Positions 1 through 6,955 of a stretch of DNA of 9,048 nucleotides are shown one piece after another. The stretch lies in assembly GCA_937890245.1 (NCBI GenBank), contig CALACF010000373.1:1-9048 (forward strand). The letters are read 5' to 3'. Source of the DNA: an uncultured Flavobacteriales bacterium. GTDB taxonomy: Bacteria; Bacteroidota; Bacteroidia; Flavobacteriales_D; Sanyastnellaceae. Below the pieces are notes generated by a model, which worked only from the letters and a program-made list of their open reading frames with translations, ran no database searches and had not been told where the DNA came from. Position 1 is the first letter of the stretch; each line of letters begins with the position of its first letter. Both the position numbers and the translations under genes were made by a program.

Positions 1-3000
1 ACCCCTTTAGGACCTCGGGAATGTTGTTGAGCACGTAATCCACGATATCGTGGATGGCTGGAAGTTCTTCCCGGAGAGCGTCGATGAGCAGCGAGTCATG
101 GACAGTCGACACCATGATCGAGGTGAGGTTGTCCTTACGCATGAGATTCTCGATGGCAACCAGACAGACGAGCATGATGTCGCTGGCGGTGGATTGGATG
201 AGATGGTTGCACCCGGCCCGTAAAGCCTTGGCTTTAGCTTGCCCGTCCTCCCCGTTGACCTCCTCGAACACGCGGACGCGCCCCAATAGGGACACTGCCA
301 CGCCGTTCCTCTCGATGAACTTTTTGTAGTATCCGAGGTAATTTTTGAGCCCGGGGTAGGAGGCGAAGAACTTTTCAAGGATGCCCTCGCACTCCTCCAG
401 GGATTTGTAGACTTTACTGCTCGCCAGCACCGTCATGAGGCCGAAGGCGCCGCCTCCGTAACCCGTAAGGAAGTTGCACGTTTTCCCGATACGGCGCTGG
501 AGGTCCAGCTCCTTCGCCTCGTCGCCTTTGCCGTCACGCTGCAACTCCTCCATATGGAGTTTTGTATACGTTTCATAGCTCGTTCCGTAAATTCGGCTTG
601 TCGTCAGCGTGTGGAGATCGAGATCCTTCTCGTACGCCTCCATCATGTTGGCGTCGCCGCAGGCGGCGGCCAGGAGGCGCAGCTCAATCTGGCTCAAGTC
701 TCCAGCGTACATGCAGCCCTTGTCGCCGAACCTCGACGTAAACATTCGCTTCACAACGGCGTCAGAAGGCTGGTTTTGCAGATTTGGCTCTCGGCTTGAG
801 AGTCGGCCCCCGCGAGTCCCTGTCAGCAGGAACTGACCGTGGACGCAGCTGTCGAAGCACAGGTGCTGCTCTTTCTCCCGCTGCTTCTTATCGATTCCCT
901 TGGTGAAGATGTTGCGCAGGGGCCGGACGTAGGTTCCGTAAAGCTTGTGGACCTTGCGGTAATCCTGAAGCGGGCGGACCTCGGGGTGGTCGACTGACAA
1001 CATGTTGAGGGTGTACTTGTCCATGGCCGCGTAGGCGTACATGGCCTCGCGTGGCAACTTGGCCCACTCGGCTTCGTCCTCTCCGTACTTTTTCTTGCCC
1101 GTCAGCGTCAGTCGCGGGATAGGCAGGTTGAGCAGGTGCTCCCCGAACAGGATCTCTTTCAGCTGCGCCTTCTTCTCCAGATCCAACTCCCACTTAGGGT
1201 CCTCGCGCTCGTGGGCCTCGCACCACGCCTCAATCTCGGGTGTCACCGCCCGCATCTTCGCCCGCGCTTCCTTGATCTGTATCGGATAGGACCCCTCCAG
1301 AGCCAGCAGGGTTTCCTGATCCACGTGCATCCCCCGGCCCATCATCTTGGTTAGCATCTGGGCGGAAGGCGATATAATGCTGTCGTAGACCCAATCTCGC
1401 CGAGGAGGGGTAAACCGCCTGAATACACCTCGTTTCTCTTCGTGGGCCAGCGGAATGGCGTAGGTCGTCGCCCTTTTAAGCTTGGCTTCGATCTTGTCGC
1501 ACGCCTGGTAGCACACCTCTACGTCGCCCATCACGTAGGCCCTGAAATGACTGTCCCACTTGTCCTGCGGGCAGTTCGCGTAGTGACCGCCCTTCTTGGC
1601 GCCGGGGTCGAGAAGATCGCTGTGCAGGCCGATGAGAAGCTTCATTTCCTCCTCGTAACCTGCCAAATCTTCCACCCAGTCGTAGGCGACGGACTCCAGG
1701 CTCAGTGTCCCCTGCTTCTGGCGCTGGGTGTAGGCCATGTGCCACGTGTCACACTCGTTGGCCTCCGCGAGAGCATTGAGCTTGTGCTGCTCAGCCAGCC
1801 AGGACGGATTCACCTTTCCGTCCACCATTGGAGGGTGGACGCGTTTTGACTGCACGGTTGTCGCGTAGGTGAACAGAGTGTCAAACGTCAGGTTGTGGCC
1901 TACAACTTTGGACTTTGTGAGCACGTCGTAGACGATGTGCTTCAGACGCGGGATGTGGTCCTTGATATTGTTTACATCGCCGTTCACGGGCACGTAGTCC
2001 CACGGGAATCCTATGGACCTCGGCTTCTTGGTTGCCGGATCAGTCCACCTGAACATCATGAATACAATGGCAGCTGAGGCATTCCACTGCTTCAGACCTG
2101 TCGTCTCCGTGTCGTAGCACACACGAATGCCTGGGTTGGCGATAATGTCGCCGAGGGCTTCCTCCACGCGCTCTGGATCATTGGTTATCTCGTACCAGTC
2201 CCGCTCGTAGTCCATCACCGGGACGCCCTCGGCCGCCATCCTAAACCCGTCTCGGATGTCGTAGTACCAATCAGCGGTAACATCCTGGTTTTGAATGGCG
2301 AAGATGACTCGCGGCGCCTGAACCGGGAAGAGGGGTATGGGGGCATCCGCTCCCGGCAAGCCGAAGAAAGGATGGCCGTGCCACACGGCGTCTGACTCCT
2401 CTGAGATCGGTTTCGGAAGCATGAACTTGCCGTCCGTGAGCCAGTCATCGGGTAATCCTCGGTAGGTCAGCAACCTCCCGCCCCAATCGTTTACATTCGA
2501 CTTGTGGCTCAGCATCGCCGTCGCCGCTGAGCCCACTGTGACGATCATCTTTGGAGGGTGATCGAGCAGGTCTTGAACTACGAAATTGCGGCACCAGCGC
2601 CCCTTGATCTTGTAATCTGGGAATTTACCGACGTTCCGGTAGGCGCACCGCGTCGAAGGAACCCACCTGATCCTGCTCAGCGGAACACCTGTCGCATGGG
2701 CCATTTTTGCCAGTTTGTCTGCCAGGAAACCGGCTGACCCCTCCCGCGCTATCTCACCAACATCGTCCTCTTTACCCGACACAGAGTCCATAATGACGGT
2801 AACAAGTGGGTTTTCAGAGCCTGCGTAGGCCATGTAGGGGTTCTTCGCACCGCACTTGTCCAGGCCGCACTTTGCGCAAATAGGGGATGTGGGGCCGGGG
2901 CGCAGCACTCCCTCTCCCAGTGGGAACTTCGGATCTAGTGTCGTCGTCCTGACGTTGCTTCCCTCCTCCTGCTCAAACCCTAGAGCACCGACGAGGGCGT

Positions 3001-3121
3001 CCCTCCGCCACTTGTCGACTTTCAGCTTGGTCAGAGGGAGAGGCGTTCCATCGAGAGCCACAAACGTCTGCTTTGGTTTCCGCTCCTTGGGAGCCTCCAG
3101 TAGTTGGTCGTCTTCTTCCAC
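1..3121 (-). CDS. Phage family A DNA polymerase with N-terminal UDG-like domain and 3'-5' exonuclease (C-terminus outside window)
   Basis: Replicative DNA polymerase, 1040 codons visible, open to the left edge. I see three parts. (1) UDG family 4-like domain, about residues 75-245, with cysteines 82, 85, 159 and 177 spaced like that family's Fe-S ligands. (2) DnaQ-like proofreading exonuclease: DTE at 337-339 (Exo I), N410 and D414 in HNLTFD (Exo II), Y529/D533 in YVMGD (Exo III), all intact. (3) PolA core: RLSS at 773 with PNLQN after it, motif A DLSQIELR from D808, O-helix K880-F884-Y888, motif C HDSLLID from H1008. The ribose-gate Glu of SQIE is present. Only a short C-terminal tail is missing. 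An in-frame stop at 3170-3172 limits the start; GTG 3121 is the first plausible codon but has no well-placed Shine-Dalgarno, so the exact start is uncertain. The usual catalytic motifs of the UDG part look replaced. It is divergent from the gene at 3157. Confidence 0.93.
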   Translation of the reverse strand, partial: MEEDDQLLEAPKERKPKQTFVALDGTPLPLTKLKVDKWRRDALVGALGFEQEEGSNVRTTTLDPKFPLGEGVLRPGPTSPICAKCGLDKCGAKNPYMAYAGSENPLVTVIMDSVSGKEDDVGEIAREGSAGFLADKLAKMAHATGVPLSRIRWVPSTRCAYRNVGKFPDYKIKGRWCRNFVVQDLLDHPPKMIVTVGSAATAMLSHKSNVNDWGGRLLTYRGLPDDWLTDGKFMLPKPISEESDAVWHGHPFFGLPGADAPIPLFPVQAPRVIFAIQNQDVTADWYYDIRDGFRMAAEGVPVMDYERDWYEITNDPERVEEALGDIIANPGIRVCYDTETTGLKQWNASAAIVFMMFRWTDPATKKPRSIGFPWDYVPVNGDVNNIKDHIPRLKHIVYDVLTKSKVVGHNLTFDTLFTYATTVQSKRVHPPMVDGKVNPSWLAEQHKLNALAEANECDTWHMAYTQRQKQGTLSLESVAYDWVEDLAGYEEEMKLLIGLHSDLLDPGAKKGGHYANCPQDKWDSHFRAYVMGDVEVCYQACDKIEAKLKRATTYAIPLAHEEKRGVFRRFTPPRRDWVYDSIISPSAQMLTKMMGRGMHVDQETLLALEGSYPIQIKEARAKMRAVTPEIEAWCEAHEREDPKWELDLEKKAQLKEILFGEHLLNLPIPRLTLTGKKKYGEDEAEWAKLPREAMYAYAAMDKYTLNMLSVDHPEVRPLQDYRKVHKLYGTYVRPLRNIFTKGIDKKQREKEQHLCFDSCVHGQFLLTGTRGGRLSSREPNLQNQPSDAVVKRMFTSRFGDKGCMYAGDLSQIELRLLAAACGDANMMEAYEKDLDLHTLTTSRIYGTSYETYTKLHMEELQRDGKGDEAKELDLQRRIGKTCNFLTGYGGGAFGLMTVLASSKVYKSLEECEGILEKFFASYPGLKNYLGYYKKFIERNGVAVSLLGRVRVFEEVNGEDGQAKAKALRAGCNHLIQSTASDIMLVCLVAIENLMRKDNLTSIMVSTVHDSLLIDALREELPAIHDIVDYVLNNIPEVLKG

Positions 3122-3156
3122 GGTAGGTAGAACCGGAACACCTGTTCTCTCCGTCG

Positions 3157-4182
3157 ATGATCCGAAAACCTATTCACCATGAGATGGACTGCTTCGGGGT
3201 CAATCGCGTCGACGACGACCCCGTGTGCCAGGCTTGCCGGTTTAGGGTAGATTGTGCCGTTTTTATGGGTAAACGGGACGGAAAGACGCCTCTTTCCTCT
3301 GCCAAGTTTGCCTTCGTGCCTGACGGGCTAATTGCCAAGTACCCGAAGGTGAAATCCAGCAGCGGCACAGACCGCATCTACACCATGTGCCACGTAGCCG
3401 TTTTCGGTACACAACCTGTGTCACTCCCTGGCCTTCTCGGCCGTGAGATAGAGAAGCGAGCCAAGGAGGCTGGGTGCAACCTCGAACTTTTTGTATACAC
3501 TAACATGATGGGCCGTCAAAAAACGCAGCCGGACTGCAAATTTTACCCAAGCATGCTCACTGGTGACTTCAGCGTGAAGCAAATCGAGACGTGGAGAGAA
3601 TTATGTATACATAAATTTTCACACTTCACGTTGAAAACGTTGAGTGCCTCGCTTGACGAGAGAGTCTACGACGATAGCCTCGAAAACAGGATGGAGGCTG
3701 CTGAAACACGGGCAGGGACATTTATCATTCGCCACAAACTCACCAGCACCGGTGCCGCGTACCCGGCTCTCTACGATAAGTATGAGCAGTGGCTTGACCC
3801 GGTGTGGCTGGCAACGGAGGAAACCTACTACAATTACAGGCTCAAAGGCATCTCTCACAAGAGCACTGGCGGTGGGCCGGTGGAGGCGCATCGTTTCGCC
3901 GCCGCCAAGGAGAGGGCTAACCTGAAGAGGCACAAGCGCCAAGCTATTGCCGCTTTCGAGCAGCGCGAAGCCAGCATGCCAGCTGCCATCAGGACAGTCC
4001 TGGGTAGGTTTGGCCTGTTTGCTGACGATTTTGACTACCCGGACAAAGAAATAACTGATCCCATCCAATTCTGGACAAAGCTGGGCCTGGCCGTGCAGCA
4101 ATGGGAATGCATCAAATACCTAGAGGAACTACCAAACGTATACAATGAACGAGCTACGCGAAACCTACAACTTCAGCCCTGA
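3157..4182 (+). CDS. Uncharacterised phage protein with N-terminal four-cysteine cluster
   Basis: 341 aa, function not recognised. The clear mark is near the N-terminus: Cys12, Cys24, Cys27 and Cys33, spaced C-x11-C-x2-C-x5-C, in a CFG...DDDPVCQAC context. Such a cluster could hold zinc or an Fe-S centre; C-x2-C-x5-C also occurs in WhiB proteins, but nothing else here looks like WhiB. Similar short Cys motifs occur in several phage proteins. The middle has aromatic-rich, charged stretches, and a Lys/Arg-rich probable helix (KRHKRQ) lies in the last third. No membrane segment or signal peptide is seen. It sits between polymerase and helicase, and its last 38 bases overlap the helicase start, so a replication or nucleic-acid-binding role is inferred. 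ATG 3157 gives the longest form; ATG 3184 (protein beginning MDCFG) is equally possible, and neither has a Shine-Dalgarno. Codons are unusually AT-rich around 3485-3620. Confidence 0.85.
   Translation: MIRKPIHHEMDCFGVNRVDDDPVCQACRFRVDCAVFMGKRDGKTPLSSAKFAFVPDGLIAKYPKVKSSSGTDRIYTMCHVAVFGTQPVSLPGLLGREIEKRAKEAGCNLELFVYTNMMGRQKTQPDCKFYPSMLTGDFSVKQIETWRELCIHKFSHFTLKTLSASLDERVYDDSLENRMEAAETRAGTFIIRHKLTSTGAAYPALYDKYEQWLDPVWLATEETYYNYRLKGISHKSTGGGPVEAHRFAAAKERANLKRHKRQAIAAFEQREASMPAAIRTVLGRFGLFADDFDYPDKEITDPIQFWTKLGLAVQQWECIKYLEELPNVYNERATRNLQLQP
3601..3614. promoter_or_regulatory. Perfect 14-bp palindrome TTATGTATACATAA inside a gene
   Basis: The sequence TTATGTATACATAA equals its own reverse complement. 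It is an AT-rich island in GC-rich coding sequence and forces codons TTA, TGT, ATA and CAT, of which TTA and ATA are unusual for this region. Its GTATAC core recurs at 3493-3498 and at 4138-4143, the last directly before the helicase ATG, and once far away at 564-569. A protein-binding site such as an operator is possible, but the role is inferred from symmetry and recurrence only. It may be chance. Confidence 0.3.
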
Positions 4183-5578
4183 CTTCCAAGACATGATTCT
4201 CGCCTGCTTTGTCAGGCATCCCGAGAAATTTGCCCGCTACGGGCCTGTCCTCAAGGCGCAGTACTTCGGCACCGAGCACAGCCAGATGACGGCGCGTACG
4301 CTTCTGGCGCACCAGGGGAAATATGGTAACATACCCTCCTGGACCGCCCTGGCCAACGGCCTGGTGAAGGCGGCCGAGCGAGTCGGCTCGTCTGTGACGC
4401 CCGAGGAATGCGCCCACTACATCGAGCGCATCAAGGATGTCAGCACCAAGGACGCCGACTTCGTGGCCGACATGGTCATCGAGTTCGCCAAGGAGCGGGC
4501 GATCCTCAACGCGGCCCGTGACCTGATCGGCATGCTCCAGGACAACAAGGCCCCGACCACCAGCCTCATCAAGCCTTTTGAAGAGGCTCTCAAGGTGGGC
4601 GAAAATCTCGCCGACCTGGGCGTCAGGCTCCACCACGACTACGCTGAGACGATTCGTGAGGCGTGCAGGCAGGACTTCGGCCTCAAGACCGGCTATGAGC
4701 TGCTGGACAAGATTTGGCCCCTGGGGTGGGCACCAGGCTGGTTGATCGTTCCGCTGGCTCCCCCGAAGCGATTTAAGACAGCGTTCTGCCTCAACCTCGC
4801 CAAGCATATGGCCAATCCCTACAACGGCGGCGATGTCCTCTACTACGCCTGCGAGATCGATGAGGTGCTGGGCACGGTCCGCTTGTGCTGCTCCCTTACC
4901 GGGCAGACCCAGGAGGAAATGATCAAGCACACCGAGGTGTTCATCGGCAAGACAGGAGACGCCCTGGGCGCGCATCTGGGCCACGACATTCTGGTCAAGC
5001 ACTACCCAGCCGGATCGGCGTCCATTGCCGACATCCGGGTTCACGCCCGCACGGTGATCAAGGAGTTCCAGCTGAACGTCAAGGCGATCTTCATCGACTA
5101 CGCCGAGACGGTCAGATCATCGTCCCACGGCGACAAAAATGTTCCTGCGCATCGACAGCAGTCGGAAGTCTACACTGAGGCCCGCGCCCTGGGCCACGAG
5201 TTCAAATGCTGCGTGATCATGCCCGACAGATGTAACAAGGAGACTGTCGGCAGGCGGAAACCGTCCATGAAGAGTTTTCAGGGATCGTTCGAAAAAGCTG
5301 GAATTGTAGACGTTGGCATCGGCATCTGCGCCACGGAAGCGGAATACGAAGCAAACATCCTTCGATTCTTCGTATTCATCAACCGGCATGGCGAAGCCCA
5401 CCAGCACCTGCTTGGTAAGATCGACCCCGCGTGCATGCAGATCGTCATAGACGAGTATGCGCCCGCCGTCGAAGGCGACGACGAAGAGGAAGACCTGGAC
5501 GCGCCACGACCCCGGCCAAGGCGTAGGCAGGGGCGGCGGCCGGACCCTGACGCGGGGCTACCTGCTGAGCTGAGGTGA
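4145..5578 (+). CDS. DnaB-like replicative DNA helicase (RecA-fold ATPase)
   Basis: 477 aa, close to the usual 450-480 of DnaB-type helicases. It would be the hexameric helicase that unwinds the fork for the neighbouring polymerase. The N-terminal part (about 1-150) has the helical DnaB look, with ILACFVRHPEKF followed by a phage-type YFG...H segment. The C-terminal RecA-like domain (about 175-450) starts with TGYELLDKIWPLGWAPG. Its Walker A position reads APPKRFKT (205-212), with Phe210 where the P-loop Gly normally stands before Lys211-Thr212. Walker B is IFIDY with Asp318. The later segment SFQGSFEKAGIVDVGIGI matches the DnaB GS...aD region, but the usual Q-x-x-R sensor reads MPDRCNK. The last 35 or so residues are acidic, then Arg/Pro-rich, and unlike the family; a frame change near 5505 is possible. 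The start overlaps the previous gene and has no clear Shine-Dalgarno. Fold call is firm; helicase role comes from family and context. Confidence 0.88.
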   Translation: MNELRETYNFSPDFQDMILACFVRHPEKFARYGPVLKAQYFGTEHSQMTARTLLAHQGKYGNIPSWTALANGLVKAAERVGSSVTPEECAHYIERIKDVSTKDADFVADMVIEFAKERAILNAARDLIGMLQDNKAPTTSLIKPFEEALKVGENLADLGVRLHHDYAETIREACRQDFGLKTGYELLDKIWPLGWAPGWLIVPLAPPKRFKTAFCLNLAKHMANPYNGGDVLYYACEIDEVLGTVRLCCSLTGQTQEEMIKHTEVFIGKTGDALGAHLGHDILVKHYPAGSASIADIRVHARTVIKEFQLNVKAIFIDYAETVRSSSHGDKNVPAHRQQSEVYTEARALGHEFKCCVIMPDRCNKETVGRRKPSMKSFQGSFEKAGIVDVGIGICATEAEYEANILRFFVFINRHGEAHQHLLGKIDPACMQIVIDEYAPAVEGDDEEEDLDAPRPRPRRRQGRRPDPDAGLPAELR

Positions 5579-5589
5579 CTCCGCGTCGA

Positions 5590-5763
5590 TCATCGGTGGG
5601 TTAAGTTTCCCCGGCCCAGCACCTTTTCTGCGCGACCAATCGTCATCCTTATTGTGTTGCTGTGCTTGATTGACGACCCGAACAAGTTCGTGTTCGATGT
5701 TGAGGTCCGGTGGATTGTCAGCACTCCGAATGACTCGTGTTTCTCTGCTACTCTTTCTTCCAT
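5590..5763 (-). CDS. Small protein of a widespread uncharacterised phage family, apparently truncated
   Basis: 57 aa from ATG 5763 to TGA at 5590. The central pattern, ESFGVL.IHRTS, then LFGSSIKH, NTIRMTI and RAEKVL, matches from memory a small phage protein family with the frame G-x-I-x-x-S-R, L-F-G-S, H-x-x-x-I-x-L-x-I-x-R-A and L-x-R-D-W. No function is known to me. Family members are usually near 100 residues and go on after that point; this one stops there. In a different frame the same strand continues as LNPPMIDAESPQLSR to a stop at 5558, which faintly resembles the missing tail, so a frameshift or decay is possible. A weak GAGAG lies 8 bases before the ATG. It converges on the helicase, whose stop is 11 bases away. 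The opposite strand is also open here, but its translation looks like a shadow. Confidence 0.65.
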   Translation of the reverse strand: MEERVAEKHESFGVLTIHRTSTSNTNLFGSSIKHSNTIRMTIGRAEKVLGRGNLTHR

Positions 5764-5788
5764 ACGGCTGACTCTCTACCGGCCGTTC

Positions 5789-5806
5789 ATTTTTGTCTAC
5801 AAAAAT
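5789..5806. promoter_or_regulatory. Inverted repeat ATTTTTGT-CT-ACAAAAAT in the divergent intergenic region
   Basis: Two perfect 8-base arms (5789-5796 and 5799-5806) are separated by CT. The site lies in the 62-base AT-rich gap between the leftward small gene (start 5763) and the rightward gene starting at 5826 or 5841. A two-base loop is too tight for a good hairpin and there is no GC stem, so an operator-like dyad for divergent control is more likely than a terminator. I found no convincing -35/-10 pair in either direction. Role inferred from symmetry and position only. Confidence 0.35.
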
Positions 5807-5825
5807 TAGTTAAGTTCTCAAACGT

Positions 5826-6344
5826 GTGGCCAAACCAATAATGATCGCGACGTCCGGCACAAACACCGGCAAGGATACTCTCTGTCTCAACCAGAGCGAA
5901 ACTGCCGCTGCGCACGGCATCCCGGTCGGCTACGCTCCAAGGATGCCAGATACAATGCGAACTCTGATGTTCGACCTGGAGTACCGAAGCAGGCTCAAGC
6001 CTACGTGGTCTAAATTCATCCAAAATGGGCCGGACCTCACGTTTGGGTCACGCATGCGAGTGCTGTGGAAGGAAGATGTGGACATGGCGGTGGCGGCCGG
6101 TGAGAAAAAACCGGTGAGCTGGGTCACGGAGCATAAGGCAGACAGTGTCACCATCGTCTCCCTTCCGGGGTCCGATGCCAGCCACAAAGATCCTTTTGAG
6201 TTCGGTATCGTGTGGTGCCCCCACCCAGGCGGAAGCGACAACCCCCAGTGGGTCACCCTGTGGCGCATGCTGACGTTGGACGCCCTCCACAGCATCGTGT
6301 TCGACTCGTCTGAATACCTCGATGGAGACTCTGATGGCGTGTGA
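5826..6344 (+). CDS. Protein of unknown function opening the modification cassette
   Basis: 172 aa, family not recognised. An early segment SGTNTGKDT (residues 10-18) looks like a loose P-loop of the GxxxxGK-D-T kind seen in phage dNMP kinases, but no matching hydrophobic strand, Walker B or lid region follows, so kinase is not claimed. The rest has W and R/K-rich stretches (TFGSRMRVLWKED, WCPHPGG, WVTLWRMLTLDA) and ends acidic (SSEYLDGDSDG). No signal peptide or membrane helix is seen. An in-frame stop at 5811-5813 limits the start. GTG 5826 is the longest choice; ATG 5841 keeps the SGTNTGKDT segment; neither has a Shine-Dalgarno. Its 3' end overlaps the glycosyltransferase start by 11 bases, which ties it to that operon, and it carries that gene's Shine-Dalgarno. 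A long reverse-strand reading frame over it has no recognisable motif, so this strand is preferred. Confidence 0.72.
   Translation: MAKPIMIATSGTNTGKDTLCLNQSETAAAHGIPVGYAPRMPDTMRTLMFDLEYRSRLKPTWSKFIQNGPDLTFGSRMRVLWKEDVDMAVAAGEKKPVSWVTEHKADSVTIVSLPGSDASHKDPFEFGIVWCPHPGGSDNPQWVTLWRMLTLDALHSIVFDSSEYLDGDSDGV
6324..6329 (+). promoter_or_regulatory. Ribosome binding site that fixes the GT2 start
   Basis: GGAGAC, with the GGAG core at 6324-6327 six bases before ATG 6334, is the only well-placed Shine-Dalgarno in the window. It favours ATG 6334 over the in-frame ATG at 6322, which overlaps this site. It lies within the end of the preceding gene, consistent with coupled translation. Confidence 0.6.
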
Positions 6345-6954
6345 TCTTTCCATCCTAATCCCGTCGATCCCTGAGCGAATTCCGAAGCTGAGCCTCCTCC
6401 TTTCCAGATTGGAGGGCCAGATTGGCGACCGGCGAGAGGTGGAGGTCATCAGCTTCATGGACAATTGTAGACGTTCTCTTGGCCACAAGAGAAACGCGAT
6501 GGTTGCGCAGGCGCAGGGCCGGTTCATCACCCACCTGGATGATGACGACATCGCCCTGGAGGGATACGTGTCCCAACTGGTCTCCGCGATCACGGTCCAC
6601 CCTGATGTAGACGTTATCCACTTTGACAGCATCTGTAAGTTGAATGGTGATGCGCCTTTCAAGGTGACCACTGACGTGGGCCTCAAAGTTTCCAGCAAAG
6701 AGCAAATTTCCCAGGCGGGAAAAACGGACGGAAAGTGGCGCGATATCGTCCGACCTCCGTGGCATTGGTGCTGTTGGCGCCGCGACTTTGCCCGTCGATT
6801 TGACTTCCCTGACGGGACGATGGACGAGGACTGGTATTGGCTCCGCCAGGCTCTCCCCTGTATCGAACACAGCCACCGCATCGATGAGATCCTCCACGGG
6901 TATGTATGGAGCCAGGAAGAAACCCGTTCTAACGTAGGCAAGCCAACAACCTGA
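6334..6954 (+). CDS. GT2-type (GT-A fold) glycosyltransferase
   Basis: 206 aa. Predicted to transfer a sugar from a nucleotide-sugar donor; acceptor unknown. It opens with the family's first strand, LSILIPSIPER (residues 5-15). Next comes RRSLGHKRNAMVAQAQGRFITHLDDDD: the G-x-K-R-N element and the DxD-type metal and donor site at D69-D72. DEDWYWL (164-170) fits the position of the ED(D/Q)xxW-like acceptor or base motif. The protein is a compact single domain without membrane helices, shorter than most bacterial GT2 enzymes but normal for phage ones. It overlaps the previous stop by 11 bases and the next gene starts one base after its stop. Family is clear from the fold motifs; the target could be virion protein, a host glycan or a modified DNA base. 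Confidence 0.85.
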   Translation: MACDLSILIPSIPERIPKLSLLLSRLEGQIGDRREVEVISFMDNCRRSLGHKRNAMVAQAQGRFITHLDDDDIALEGYVSQLVSAITVHPDVDVIHFDSICKLNGDAPFKVTTDVGLKVSSKEQISQAGKTDGKWRDIVRPPWHWCCWRRDFARRFDFPDGTMDEDWYWLRQALPCIEHSHRIDEILHGYVWSQEETRSNVGKPTT

Positions 6955-6955
6955 T

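Noticed and set aside
1442..1849. 135-residue forward reading frame inside the polymerase
   Set aside because: It is antisense to the exonuclease domain, whose motifs are intact.
3122..3156. Divergent promoter between polymerase and Cys-cluster gene
   Set aside because: No recognisable -35/-10 pair; the true starts on both sides are also uncertain.
4154..5044. 296-residue reverse-strand reading frame across the helicase
   Set aside because: It is antisense to a gene with clear DnaB motifs, shows no domain pattern itself, and is typical of GC-rich shadow frames.
5579..5589. Possible terminator between the convergent helicase and small gene
   Set aside because: Only 11 bases separate the stops and I see no GC-rich hairpin with a U-tract there.
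5579..5809. Open frame continuing for 77 codons after the helicase stop, in the same frame
   Set aside because: It suggested readthrough, but it lies antisense to the small leftward gene and its translation has no coding look; a shadow is simpler.
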